Assembly (NCBI RefSeq): GCF_003932715.1
Contig: NZ_CP020700.1
Location: 1,758,501-1,822,500, forward strand
DNA: 64,000 nucleotides
Direction of reading: 5' to 3'
Source of the DNA: Streptomyces tsukubensis
GTDB lineage: Bacteria > Actinomycetota > Actinomycetes > Streptomycetales > Streptomycetaceae
The translations under genes were made by a program, and so were the position numbers. Of the stretch, positions 53,401-61,284 are shown one piece after another. The first letter of the stretch is position 1. The number at the start of each line of letters is the position of its first letter. The notes under the pieces were generated by a model. That model saw nothing but the letters and a program-made list of their open reading frames with translations, did no database searches and had not been told where the DNA came from.

Positions 53401-54991
53401 CCTGCGCGAACAGCTGGGTGAAGTAGTCGAACAGCAGCCGGGGCCGCTCGGAGAGGGCGGCGATCGGGGAGTCCGTGCCCATGGAGCCGATCGGCTCCAT
53501 GCCGGTGCGCGCCATGGGGGCGAGCAGGACCCGCAGCTCCTCCTCGGTGTAGCCGAAGGTCTGCTGGCGGCGGGTGACGGAGGCGTGGGTGTGGACGATG
53601 TGCTCGCGCTCGGGCAGATCGCTCAGCTCGATGGTGCCCGCGTCCAGCCACTCGGCGTACGGCTGCTCGGCGGCGAGCGACGACTTGATCTCGTCGTCCT
53701 CGATGATCCGGTGCTCGACGGTGTCCACGAGGAACATCCGGCCGGGCTGGAGGCGGCCCTTGCGGACGACCTTGGCGGGGTCGATGTCGAGGACGCCGAC
53801 CTCGGAGGAGAGGACCACCAGGCCGTCGTCGGTGACCCAGTAGCGGCCGGGGCGGAGTCCGTTGCGGTCGAGGACCGCGCCGACCTGGGTGCCGTCGGTG
53901 AAGGTGACGCAGGCGGGGCCGTCCCAGGGCTCCATCATCGTGGAGTGGTACTGGTAGAAGGCGCGCCGGGCCGGATCCATGGAGTCGTGGTTCTCCCACG
54001 CCTCGGGGACCATCATCAGCACGGAGTGCGGCAGCGAGCGGCCGCCGAGGTGGAGCAGCTCCAGCACCTCGTCGAAGGAGGCGGAGTCGGAGGCGTCCGG
54101 CGTACAGACCGGGAAGATGCGGTCCAGCTCGCGCTCGCCGAAGACGTCGCTGACGAGCTGGGACTCCCGGGCCCGCATCCAGTTGCGGTTGCCCTTGACC
54201 GTGTTGATCTCGCCGTTGTGGGCGACGAAGCGGTACGGGTGGGCCAGCGGCCAGCTCGGGAAGGTGTTGGTGGAGAACCGGGAGTGGACGAGGGCGATCG
54301 CGGTGGCGAGGCGCCGGTCCGACAGGTCCGGGAAGAAGGGCTCCAGCTGCCCGGTGGTGAGCATGCCCTTGTAGACGATGGTGCGGGCGGAGAGGGAGGG
54401 GAAGTACACCCCGGCCTCGCGCTCGGCACGCTTGCGCAGGACGAAGGCCTTGCGGTCCAGGGCCAGGCCCGTGCTCCGGCCGTCGGCGACGAAGAGCTGG
54501 CGGAAGACCGGCATGGTGGCGCGGGCGCCGTTGCCGAGGAGGTCGGGGGTGACCGGGACCTCGCGCCAGCCGAGGACCGTGAGGCCCTCCTCACGGGCGA
54601 TCGTCTCGATACGCGAGACGGCGGTCTCGGTGGCGCTGTCCGTACCGTCCGTCGCCTCGGTGGCGTCGGTGGCGCTGTGCGGCAGGAAGGCGGTGCCGAC
54701 GGCGTACGCGCCGGGCTCGGGGAGCTCGAAGCCGCTGACCTCGCGGAGGAACGCGTCCGGCACCTGCAGCAGGATTCCGGCGCCGTCCCCCGAGTCGGGT
54801 TCCGATCCGGTCGCGCCGCGGTGCTCCAGATTCCGCAGGACCGTCAGCGCCTGTTCCACCAGCTCATGGCTGGCCACACCGGTAAGGGTGGCCACGAACC
54901 CGACACCGCAGGCGTCGTGCTCGTTACGGGGGTCGTACATCCCCTGGGGGGCGGGGCGACCGTCCATGGGCGACCAGGCGTCGGAACGCAT
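50393..54991 (-). CDS. gltB: Glutamate synthase (NADPH) large subunit
   Basis: GltB makes two glutamates from glutamine and 2-oxoglutarate. The 1532-residue protein has a short propeptide before the N-terminal nucleophile Cys28 ([13 protein letters not shown]) of the glutaminase domain. The central domain and the FMN-binding synthase domain (about 830-1200) follow, with the cysteine cluster [12 protein letters not shown] for the [3Fe-4S] centre. The C-terminal GXGXG beta-helix domain is also present. The chosen ATG 54991 follows GGGAGA; ATG 54967 is an alternative that leaves a shorter propeptide. A GlnR-like site lies 63-78 bases upstream, suggesting nitrogen control. Confidence 0.97.
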   Translation of the reverse strand: MRSDAWSPMDGRPAPQGMYDPRNEHDACGVGFVATLTGVASHELVEQALTVLRNLEHRGATGSEPDSGDGAGILLQVPDAFLREVSGFELPEPGAYAVGTAFLPHSATDATEATDGTDSATETAVSRIETIAREEGLTVLGWREVPVTPDLLGNGARATMPVFRQLFVADGRSTGLALDRKAFVLRKRAEREAGVYFPSLSARTIVYKGMLTTGQLEPFFPDLSDRRLATAIALVHSRFSTNTFPSWPLAHPYRFVAHNGEINTVKGNRNWMRARESQLVSDVFGERELDRIFPVCTPDASDSASFDEVLELLHLGGRSLPHSVLMMVPEAWENHDSMDPARRAFYQYHSTMMEPWDGPACVTFTDGTQVGAVLDRNGLRPGRYWVTDDGLVVLSSEVGVLDIDPAKVVRKGRLQPGRMFLVDTVEHRIIEDDEIKSSLAAEQPYAEWLDAGTIELSDLPEREHIVHTHASVTRRQQTFGYTEEELRVLLAPMARTGMEPIGSMGTDSPIAALSERPRLLFDYFTQLFAQVTNPPLDAIREELVTSLHSSLGPGGNLLDPNAASCRSVTLPFPVIDNDELAKLIHINADGDMPGMKAVTLSGLYRVSGGGDALAARLEAVCAEADTAIEDGARLIVLSDRHSDAEHAPIPSLLLTSAVHHHLIRTKQRTKVGLLVEAGDVREVHHVALLIGYGAAAVNPYLAMESVEDLVRADTFINGIESEQAIRNLIYALGKGVLKVMSKMGISTVASYRGAQVFEAIGLDEGFVGTYFDGTASKIGGAGIAVIAGEVAARHAKAYPVSGVASAHRALDIGGEYQWRREGEPHLFDPDTVFRLQHATRTRRYDIFKQYTDRVNEQSERLMTLRGLFGFAEGREPVPLDEVEPVSEIVKRFSTGAMSYGSISREAHETLAIAMNRLGGKSNTGEGGEDPERLYDPERRSSIKQVASGRFGVTSEYLVNADDIQIKMAQGAKPGEGGQLPGHKVYPWVAKTRHSTPGVGLISPPPHHDIYSIEDLAQLIHDLKNANPQARIHVKLVSEVGVGTVAAGVSKAHADVVLISGHDGGTGASPLTSLKHAGGPWELGLAETQQTLLLNGLRDRIVVQTDGQLKTGRDVVIAALLGAEEFGFATAPLVVSGCVMMRVCHLDTCPVGIATQNPVLRDRFSGKAEYVVNFFEFIAEEVRELLAELGFRTLREAVGHAELLDTARAVHHFKGQGLDLAPLFHVPGLAEGAVRHALVEQDHGLAKALDNQLVKLAADALNAESAEAAQPVRAQVAIRNINRTVGTMLGYEVTRRFGGAGLPDDTIDITFTGSAGQSFGAFVPRGVTLRLEGDANDYVGKGLSGGRVVVRPDRAADHLAEYSTIAGNTIAYGATGGEIFLRGRTGERFCVRNSGATVVSEGVGDHGCEYMTGGHAVVLGETGRNFAAGMSGGVAYVVDLDRDNVNAGNLAAVEPLTDSDRQWLHDVVRRHQEETGSTVAGKLLADWETNAARFSKIIPTTYKAVLAAKDAAELAGLSEQETTEKMMEAATHG

Positions 54992-55053
54992 CGGCTCTCC
55001 CGTCGTCGTCGTGGCATGTGCTGTGCCGAGGGACGACGTTGGCCCTCTGCGAA

Positions 55054-55069
55054 ATTTCGTGCAGGTTAC
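55054..55069 (-). promoter_or_regulatory. GlnR-like box upstream of gltB
   Basis: On the minus strand the sequence reads GTAAC-CTGCAC-GAAAT, matching the actinobacterial GlnR consensus gTnAC-n6-GaAAc at nine of its ten specified positions and in spacing. It lies 63-78 bases upstream of the gltB start. GlnR is the global nitrogen regulator in Streptomyces. Confidence 0.55.
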
Positions 55070-55504
55070 ATGATGGAATGATTCCCGAGAAGTGGATTTC
55101 TCATTCCAGCATGCGGACAACCGCGGTGGGTGTGTGGTCGTGGGTTCCGTGCCGGGGATCGGATGTCGAGCCGGGAGATTGCGGATTCCGCTGGACCGGG
55201 GGCGAGCGGGCTTCATTGCCCGCGGCGCCTGTGGCTCATGCCCGGTGACGGCGCTGTCGAAACCGCCCGCTCACCTGCTTTCGCGGGCGCCGGGCCCAGT
55301 GTCTCAGACCCGGCGGCCCAAGGCCCCTCCAGGTGGGCCTCCGGGGGATTTTCCCCAGGCAGGGCGGGCGGCGGCAGAAGCCGTACGCCCGGGCGGACCG
55401 GGGCGGTGCACCGCGGAACCCGGGGCGTGTAAGGCGTTACGGAGGGTGAAGGTACGGCCGCCGGGACGCACCGGAACCGGCGGCACGGGGCGCCCGTCCG
55501 GGTT

Positions 55505-55715
55505 CCGGACCGGGCCGACCGGGCGGGCCTGGGGCCCGTACGGGAGAGCGCGCCGCCACCCGGGCCCGGGGCCCACTGCGTCCGGCCGGGCTCCGGACCG
55601 GGCCGACCGGGCGGGCCTGGGGCCCGTACGGGAGAGCGCGCCGCCACCCGGGCCCGGGGCCCACTGCGTCCGGCCGGGCTCCGGACCGGGCCGACCGGGC
55701 GGGCTCCGGACCAGG
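55505..55715. repeat. 88-bp tandem direct repeat (two copies plus partial third)
   Basis: Units begin at 55505, 55593 and 55681 with CCGGACCGGGCCGACCGGGC. The first two 88-bp units appear identical apart from the final bases. The third is truncated after about 24 bases and followed by a diverged 26-base copy (CCGGACCAGGCC). Each unit contains GC palindromes such as GGGCCCGGGGCCC. The unit length is not a multiple of three, which argues against coding. Confidence 0.9.
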
Positions 55716-56272
55716 CCGACCGGGCAGGCGCTCGGGCCCGTACAGGAGTGCACCCCGCTCCCGCGGACCGAACCCGGAAAACCCACCCCGTCCCGCCGGA
55801 CGCCGGACCGGGCCGACCGGGCGGGCGCGCGGCCAGGCGACTCGGCGCGGCCGCCAACGACGAGCTCTTCTCCGACCGCGCTGAGCCTGATGCCCCCACG
55901 CCCGCCGTGTTCGACCCCGAGCCGGGAGCGCCGAAGCGGATCAGGGCCCGGTCATGGCCGCACCCGAGAGCACCCCGCTCCCCGGAGGGGCACCGCGTCC
56001 CGCCGGACGCCGGACCGGGCCGACCCGCGGGGCACCCGAGCCCGCACACGGGGAGCGCCCTACCCCCCGGCCCGACCCCGGATGGGCACCGCGTCCGGCC
56101 GGGCTCCGGACCGGGCCGGACCATCGGGGCGCCCGGGCCGACCGGGGAGCGCCCTGCCCGCGGCCGGAAGGCCCATGGCTGCCCCGCTCGCCACCGCTCG
56201 GCGCAGCCGAAGGGCGGGCCCGTGGAACCCGGCGGCCCCGCGGGGACGGCGCAAGGCGGCCCCCGCCGGTGG

Positions 56273-57001
56273 CTACAGCGCCGCGCCCAGCGCAGCGCCC
56301 AAACCGTAGGTGAGCGCCGCCGCCACACCGCCCAGCGCGAGCTGCCGCAGGCCGCTGAACCACCAGCTACGGGCGGTGACACGTGCCACAAGCGCACCCG
56401 CGCCGAAGAGTCCGATCAGGGCCAGCAGCACCGCGGGCCACAGCGCCGTCGCGCCCAGCAGATAGGGCAGCAGCGGCACCAGCGCGCCGAGGGCGAACGC
56501 CCCGAACGAGGAGACCGCCGCGACCAGCGGCGACGGCAGGTCGTCCGGGTCGATCCCCAGCTCCTCCCGGGCGTGGATCTCCAGCGCCTGCTCGGGATCG
56601 CGGGAGAGCTGCGCCGCGACCTCCCGCGCCAGCGCCGGCTCGACGCCCCGCGAGACGTACAGCGCCGCCAGCTCCTCCATCTCGTCCACCGGATGCCTGC
56701 GCAACTCGCGCCGCTCCACGTCCAGTTCCGCCTGGACCAGCTCCCGCTGGGAGGCGACGGAGGTGTACTCGCCCGCGGCCATGGAGAACGCCCCGGCCGC
56801 GAGTCCGGCGAGACCGGTGATGACGATGGTCTGCTGGGCGACGGCACCGCCCGCGACACCGGTCATCAGCGCCAGATTGGAGACCAGCCCGTCCATCGCC
56901 CCGAAGACCGCGGGCCGCAGCCAGCCGCCGTTGACGTCCCGGTGCGTGTGGTTGTCGCGATGCGCCTCGTGCAGGCTCGCGACGGACTCGATGACGGCCA
57001 C
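56273..57001 (-). CDS. VIT1/CCC1-family membrane transporter
   Basis: This 242-residue membrane protein has the VIT1/CCC1 signature: NGGWLRPAVFGAMDGLVSNLALMTGVAGG, GLAGLAAGAFSMAAGEYTSVASQRELVQAEL, a cytosolic helical metal-binding region with EMEEL-like glutamates (VDEMEELAALYVSRG) and three C-terminal helices. Eukaryotic members move iron or manganese across the vacuolar membrane; the bacterial substrate is probably Fe or Mn but is not proven. GTG 57001 follows AAGGGGAG, which decides the start. It is divergent from the ADP-ribosylglycohydrolase operon. Confidence 0.9.
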   Translation of the reverse strand: MAVIESVASLHEAHRDNHTHRDVNGGWLRPAVFGAMDGLVSNLALMTGVAGGAVAQQTIVITGLAGLAAGAFSMAAGEYTSVASQRELVQAELDVERRELRRHPVDEMEELAALYVSRGVEPALAREVAAQLSRDPEQALEIHAREELGIDPDDLPSPLVAAVSSFGAFALGALVPLLPYLLGATALWPAVLLALIGLFGAGALVARVTARSWWFSGLRQLALGGVAAALTYGLGAALGAAL

Positions 57002-57345
57002 GGTTCTCCCCTTCTGTCGTGCCCCGCCCTCCCGGGCGGCCGGGCCGCGGGCCCGGCCCGGGGGCCGGTTGCCGGGCAACCCTGAAGACCTCTTGCCCGC
57101 CGGAACGTTCGCCCCGGCGACCCCTTGAACTGTCCGAACGATCCGAACGATCGGAACGATCTCGAAAATACGCGCGATGTAAGGGGCGCGCCAGCAAGGC
57201 AGGGCATACTTACCTGGGCTCCAGCGGGTGACAATCAGCGCCATCAATGCATTTCTCGGTGGTTATCGGTGTTTCGCGGTCTTGTGACGCTTCGTGTGTG
57301 GCACAGATGCAGGCAACAGGCTCGCGCGCGAAAGGGGCCCGCATC
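57002..57345. other. Divergent promoter region with 9-bp iterons
   Basis: These 344 bases lie between the transporter and the ADP-ribosylglycohydrolase operon. Three head-to-tail 9-mers lie at 57134-57160, and a less GC-rich stretch runs from about 57120 to 57300, as in promoters. No gene is seen. Confidence 0.6.
57134..57160. repeat. Three 9-bp direct repeats (possible regulator sites)
   Basis: CCGAACGAT, CCGAACGAT and CGGAACGAT follow each other without spacer in the divergent promoter region. Iterated short sites like these can bind a regulator cooperatively. No regulator gene is adjacent. Confidence 0.7.
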
Positions 57346-58452
57346 ATGGAGTTGGTTGCATGCAATCCCGTCGATCCGTTCGACGGCGCGCCACTACCCC
57401 CGACGGCCCCGGCCGGCCCGGCGCCGGTCCCCGCCGTCTCCGCCCCGCCCCTGCACGACCGGGCCTGCGGCGCGCTGCTGGGACTGGCGGTGGGCGACGC
57501 GCTCGGCGCCCCCGCGGAGAACATGCGGCCGTCCGAGATCCGCCGCCGCTGGGGCCGTATCGAGGGTTTCGTCGACAACGACCCGGCCGGTACGGACGAC
57601 ACCGAGTACGCGATCTTCTCCGGTCTGCTCCTCGCCCGCCACGGCTCCGCGCTCACCGTGGCCCATGTCGAACAGGCCTGGCACCACTGGATCGCCGACC
57701 TCGACGAGGGGCCCTTCCGCGGTGCGGGCTTCAGCGAACGCGGCACCCTGGAGAACCTCCGGCGCGGGCTCGCCGCGCCCATCTCGGCGCAGCACCGGCA
57801 CGCGTGGAGCGACGGACTGGCCATGCGGGCCGCGCCGTTCGGGGTCTTCGCGGCGGGCCGCCCCCTGGAGGCGGCCCGGCTGGTCACGATCGACGGCTCC
57901 GTGAGCCACGACGGCGAGGGGATCTACGGCGGCCAGGCGGTCGCCGCGGGGGTCGCCGCCGCGATGTCGGGCGCGGGTCCGGCCGGGGTGATCGGGGCGG
58001 CCCTCTCGGTGATTCCGATGGACTCGTGGACGGCCCGCTCCTTGCGCCGGGGCGTCGTCACCGCGCAGCGCTCCTACCCCGACGCGCTGTCGATGGAGCG
58101 CGCGGTGCGCTCGTCGGTGGTCATCGGCGGCTATCCGTGGACGGACCTCGCGCCGGAGGCGGTGGGGCTGGCGTTCGGCGCGTTCACGGCGGCGCGCGGG
58201 GACTTCCGTACGTCGGTGCTCACGGCGGTCAACATGGGCCGGGACGCCGATACGACGGCTGCCGTCGCGGGGGCGCTGGCGGGGGCGGTCCAGGGCATCG
58301 GGGCGATTCCGGCGGAGTGGGCGGCGGCGATCGGACCGGTCCGGGGCAGTTGTCTGCCGTCGATGGCGGGCCATCACATCCTGGACATCGCCGATCTGCT
58401 GATCCCCGACGAGCTGCCGGGCCACGGCGGGGACCCGGAGGCGGCATCGTGA
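57346..58452 (+). CDS. ADP-ribosylglycohydrolase family protein 1
   Basis: This 368-residue ADP-ribosylglycohydrolase (DraG/ARH) fold protein has a short leader, then ACGALLGLAVGDALGAPAENMRPSEI. The metal sites are complete: T83-D84-D85-T86 near the N-terminus and D300-A301-D302-T303 in NMGRDADTTAAVAGALAGAVQG. The family uses two Mg ions to cleave N-glycosidic bonds to ribose, classically ADP-ribosylated Arg, though many members act on other ribosyl compounds. ATG 57346 follows AAAGGGG. It is the first gene of the operon and overlaps the next by GTGA. Confidence 0.92.
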   Translation: MELVACNPVDPFDGAPLPPTAPAGPAPVPAVSAPPLHDRACGALLGLAVGDALGAPAENMRPSEIRRRWGRIEGFVDNDPAGTDDTEYAIFSGLLLARHGSALTVAHVEQAWHHWIADLDEGPFRGAGFSERGTLENLRRGLAAPISAQHRHAWSDGLAMRAAPFGVFAAGRPLEAARLVTIDGSVSHDGEGIYGGQAVAAGVAAAMSGAGPAGVIGAALSVIPMDSWTARSLRRGVVTAQRSYPDALSMERAVRSSVVIGGYPWTDLAPEAVGLAFGAFTAARGDFRTSVLTAVNMGRDADTTAAVAGALAGAVQGIGAIPAEWAAAIGPVRGSCLPSMAGHHILDIADLLIPDELPGHGGDPEAAS

Positions 58453-60191
58453 CGACCGGTACGGAGGAGGGCCTGGCGCCCTCGGAACCGGCCCCCGACC
58501 CGGGCACGGGCACAGGCGCGGGCGCGCCCCACGACGCGGCACCGGACCCGGGCCCCGAGCGTGCCCCGGCTCCGGAGGCCGGTCCGCCCGGCGGCGGCCG
58601 GGAGCGCGGGGAGGAACCGTACGAGCCCGCCCCGCCCCGCCCGGAAGCGGGGACCGCCCGGACCACGGCCCCCGCAGGAACGGTCCGCCTGGTGCACCGC
58701 TCCCCGGCCGGGACGGGGACCGTGTCCGGGCCCGCGGGGACGGACGGTGCCGGGGCCGACGCACTCGGAGGAAGCACCGGCACGACGGCCCGCGCCACCG
58801 GTACGGCCGCGACCGCGACCGCGCCACCATCCCGGGCCGCCGCGAGGACCGTTCCCCGTACGGACGGCGCCGGGGGCCCCGGCCGTGCGGCAACGGCCGG
58901 TGAGAGACTGGGGACGGGCGCCCCGAACCGTACGGAATCCGGCTCCGGCGCACCCGCGGTCCCGCTCCCGGCCGCTACCGCCGTCGCGCACCGCCCCGTC
59001 GAAGGGCTGCTCCTCGGGCTCGCCGCCGGGGACGCGGCCGGGTGGCCCGCCGCTCGGCACCGGGCCGCGCGGATGCCCGAGTGGACCCGGCGGCTCACCC
59101 GCGAGCTGGACACCTTCGCCGAGCAGAACGCGACCACCACCCTCCCCGTGCCCATCGCCCTCAACCAGCCTCCCGAACCGCTCCGCCTCGGCCCCTCCGA
59201 CGACGCCGAGTGGGCCGCCTTCGCCGCCGAGACCGTTCTGACGGCGGCCGGTGAGCTGTTCGCGGACATGCCGCCGGAGCACCGGCCGCGCGCCGCCGTG
59301 GACCTGGCGTGGAACTCCCTCGCCGCCGAGGTCGCCGCGGCCGCCGCCCGGGCCCCCGAGGTGGAGTCGGCGGTCCTTCCGCTGCGGGCGAGGATCTCCG
59401 TACGGGCGGGGCTGGGCAATCTCGCCACCGGGCTGCGGCCGCCCGCGACCGGTCACGACAATCCGCACTACTTCGACGACGCGGCCTGTGTACGGGCCGC
59501 GGTACTGGCGGTCGTCCACCCGGGTGATCCGGAAGCCGCCGCCGGGCTCGCGGAGTTCGACGCCCGCTACACCCAGGACGGCGACGGGGTGCACGGCGCG
59601 CGGGCGATGGCCGCCGCCGTGGCAGCCGCACTCGGCGGCGCGGACGTCGACGAAGCCGTGGACGCCGCCCTCGCCCAGCTGCCCGCCACCACCGAGATCG
59701 GCCGCAACGGCCGGCACGCGGTCCGGCTGGCCCGGTCCCTGACGGGCGACTGCGCGGCGTTCGCGCTCGTACCCCTGCTGGAGCATCAGATCGTCGACCA
59801 CGTCTACAGCTACGGCATCGCCGCGGCGGAGACCGTTCCGGTGGCGCTGGCCGTGGCGACGGCGGCCCGCGGCCGGGTCGCCGAAGCGGTGCCGACGGCG
59901 GCGTGTCTGTCCCGGGTCGCTGATTCGGCGCCCGCCCTCGCCGGGGCCCTGACCGGGGCACTCGGCGGCGGCGCGGCCGTTCCGGCGTCCTGGCGGGAGG
60001 CCTGCCGCACCCTCGCGGGCTGTGCGCTCCCCCGGCTCGCGGGCACCGATCTGGTGGAACTCGCCGGGCGCCTGGCACCCGCGGAACAGACCACCCCGGG
60101 TGGACAATTCCGACATGACGCCAACAGCACACACAGCAAACGGACTCGACGACCGCATCGCGGGCGCGCTGACGGGCGCGGCGGTCGGTGA
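58449..60191 (+). CDS. ADP-ribosylglycohydrolase family protein 2, degenerate metal site, long leader
   Basis: This 580-residue protein begins with about 178 residues of low-complexity P/G/T/A-rich sequence, then an ARH-fold domain from VEGLLLGLAAGDAAG. The two metal motifs are altered: S250-D251-D252-A253 for TDDT, and V490-A491-D492-S493 where paralogues have DxDT/S, so one metal-binding Asp is lost. FDARYTQDGDGVHGARAMAAAVAAAL and the rest of the helical fold are kept. It may be a catalytically impaired partner or have another substrate. GTG 58449 overlaps the first gene. Its last 77 bases overlap the next gene in another frame; the final 25 or so residues look non-native. Confidence 0.8.
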   Translation: MTTGTEEGLAPSEPAPDPGTGTGAGAPHDAAPDPGPERAPAPEAGPPGGGRERGEEPYEPAPPRPEAGTARTTAPAGTVRLVHRSPAGTGTVSGPAGTDGAGADALGGSTGTTARATGTAATATAPPSRAAARTVPRTDGAGGPGRAATAGERLGTGAPNRTESGSGAPAVPLPAATAVAHRPVEGLLLGLAAGDAAGWPAARHRAARMPEWTRRLTRELDTFAEQNATTTLPVPIALNQPPEPLRLGPSDDAEWAAFAAETVLTAAGELFADMPPEHRPRAAVDLAWNSLAAEVAAAAARAPEVESAVLPLRARISVRAGLGNLATGLRPPATGHDNPHYFDDAACVRAAVLAVVHPGDPEAAAGLAEFDARYTQDGDGVHGARAMAAAVAAALGGADVDEAVDAALAQLPATTEIGRNGRHAVRLARSLTGDCAAFALVPLLEHQIVDHVYSYGIAAAETVPVALAVATAARGRVAEAVPTAACLSRVADSAPALAGALTGALGGGAAVPASWREACRTLAGCALPRLAGTDLVELAGRLAPAEQTTPGGQFRHDANSTHSKRTRRPHRGRADGRGGR

Positions 60192-61284
60192 CGCGCTCGG
60201 GGGTCCCGTCGAGGGGTACACGCCCGAGCAGATCGCGGAACGGCACGGCGGGCGGGTCCAGGGCATCGTCGGGCCCTGGAACGGTGACGAGTGGCGCACC
60301 GCGCGCCCCATCGCCCCGTACCACAAGGGCAATGGCCACATCACCGACGACACCCTGATGACCCATGCGCTGATCAGGGTGTACGCGACGGTACGGGATC
60401 ACCTCGACGCCCATGCCGTCGCGGAGCACCTGGTGCCCGACCTGATGGGCACCCCCCGGTGGATCCCGGACCTGGAGGCGGAGGCCCTGCCGCTCCAGCG
60501 GATCTTCCTGGCGGAGAAGTGGCTGGTGGCACGGCTGCACTACGGGCATGTCGATCCGCGCGAGGCGGGCAGCGGCAATATCGTCAACTGCGGCGCGGCG
60601 ATGTACATGGCGCCCGTCGGGCTGGTCAACGCGGCCGATCCGGCGGCCGCGTACGCCGAGGCGCTCGATATCGCGGGCGCGCACCAGTCGTCCTACGGCC
60701 GGGAGGCGGCCGGGGTCTTCGCGGCCTCGGTCGCCGCGGCCTGCACTCCGGGCGCCACCCCGGCATCGGTCGTGGACACGGCGCTCTCGCTGGCCAAGGA
60801 CGGGACCCGGGCGGCGATCGAAGCGGTCGCGGAAGTCGCCGTACGGCATACGGACTTCGAGCCCGCGCTCAGTCCGCTGCGGGCGGCGATGGCCCCCTAC
60901 GACACGGTCGGCCCGGACTACCGCTCCCCCGGTCTCGGCGCGCGCCGCCCCTCGCGGCTGCACGCCGTCGAGGAGCTGCCGATCGCACTGGGCATGCTGC
61001 TGATCGGCGGCGGCGACTACCGGCGTTCGGTGCTGGGCTCGGTGAACTACGGCAGGGACTGCGATTCCATCGCCACCATGGCGGGCGCGATCGCGGGCGC
61101 TCTGCACGGCGCGGCGGTCGTCCCGCACGAATGGGCGAAGACGGTCGTCGAGGCGAGCAGGCTGGATCTGGACGCCACCGCCCGTGAACTCGCTGCGGTC
61201 GCCCGGGAGATCTTCGTCCGCGACACGGCCCGCCGCCGGGCTCGGGAAGAGGCCTTCACTCTTCTGACGGAGACCCCCCGGTGA
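60115..61284 (+). CDS. ADP-ribosylglycohydrolase family protein 3
   Basis: This 389-residue ARH-fold enzyme has GALTGAAVGDALGGPVEGYTPEQIAERHGG, a complete first metal motif T77-D78-D79-T80 and a second D315-C316-D317-S318 in NYGRDCDSIATMAGAIAGALHG. It has no long leader. The segment GSGNIVNCGAAMYMAPVGLVNAADP is typical of a subfamily often annotated simply as ADP-ribosylglycohydrolase. ATG 60115 has a poor ribosome binding site (GGTGGA at 10 bases), and translation may depend on the preceding gene, which overlaps it by 77 bases. The next gene overlaps by GTGA. Confidence 0.92.
   Translation: MTPTAHTANGLDDRIAGALTGAAVGDALGGPVEGYTPEQIAERHGGRVQGIVGPWNGDEWRTARPIAPYHKGNGHITDDTLMTHALIRVYATVRDHLDAHAVAEHLVPDLMGTPRWIPDLEAEALPLQRIFLAEKWLVARLHYGHVDPREAGSGNIVNCGAAMYMAPVGLVNAADPAAAYAEALDIAGAHQSSYGREAAGVFAASVAAACTPGATPASVVDTALSLAKDGTRAAIEAVAEVAVRHTDFEPALSPLRAAMAPYDTVGPDYRSPGLGARRPSRLHAVEELPIALGMLLIGGGDYRRSVLGSVNYGRDCDSIATMAGAIAGALHGAAVVPHEWAKTVVEASRLDLDATARELAAVAREIFVRDTARRRAREEAFTLLTETPR

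Larger units (their letters stand above)
54992..56272. other. 1.28-kb non-coding, repeat-rich region upstream of gltB
   Basis: This lies between gltB (minus) and the VIT1-type transporter (minus, whose stop faces the region). Long open frames exist on both strands but consist of G/R/P/T-rich low-complexity sequence running through DNA repeats, so I reject them. The first 100 bases carry the gltB promoter and GlnR-like site; 55505-55715 holds an 88-bp tandem repeat; decayed copies of its CCGGACCGGGCC core recur to about 56120. Confidence 0.6.

Noticed and set aside
55092..56397. Two long open frames (about 400 codons each, both strands) upstream of gltB
   Set aside because: They translate to R/G/P/T-rich low-complexity sequence, run through 88-bp DNA repeats whose length shifts the frame, lack ribosome binding sites and have no family motif.
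57197..57215. Possible iron-box (DmdR/IdeR-like) inverted repeat upstream of the VIT1-type transporter
   Set aside because: AGGCAGG / CTTACCT arms match at only 5 of 7 positions and the sequence does not align with the known TTAGGTTAGGCTAACCTAA consensus.
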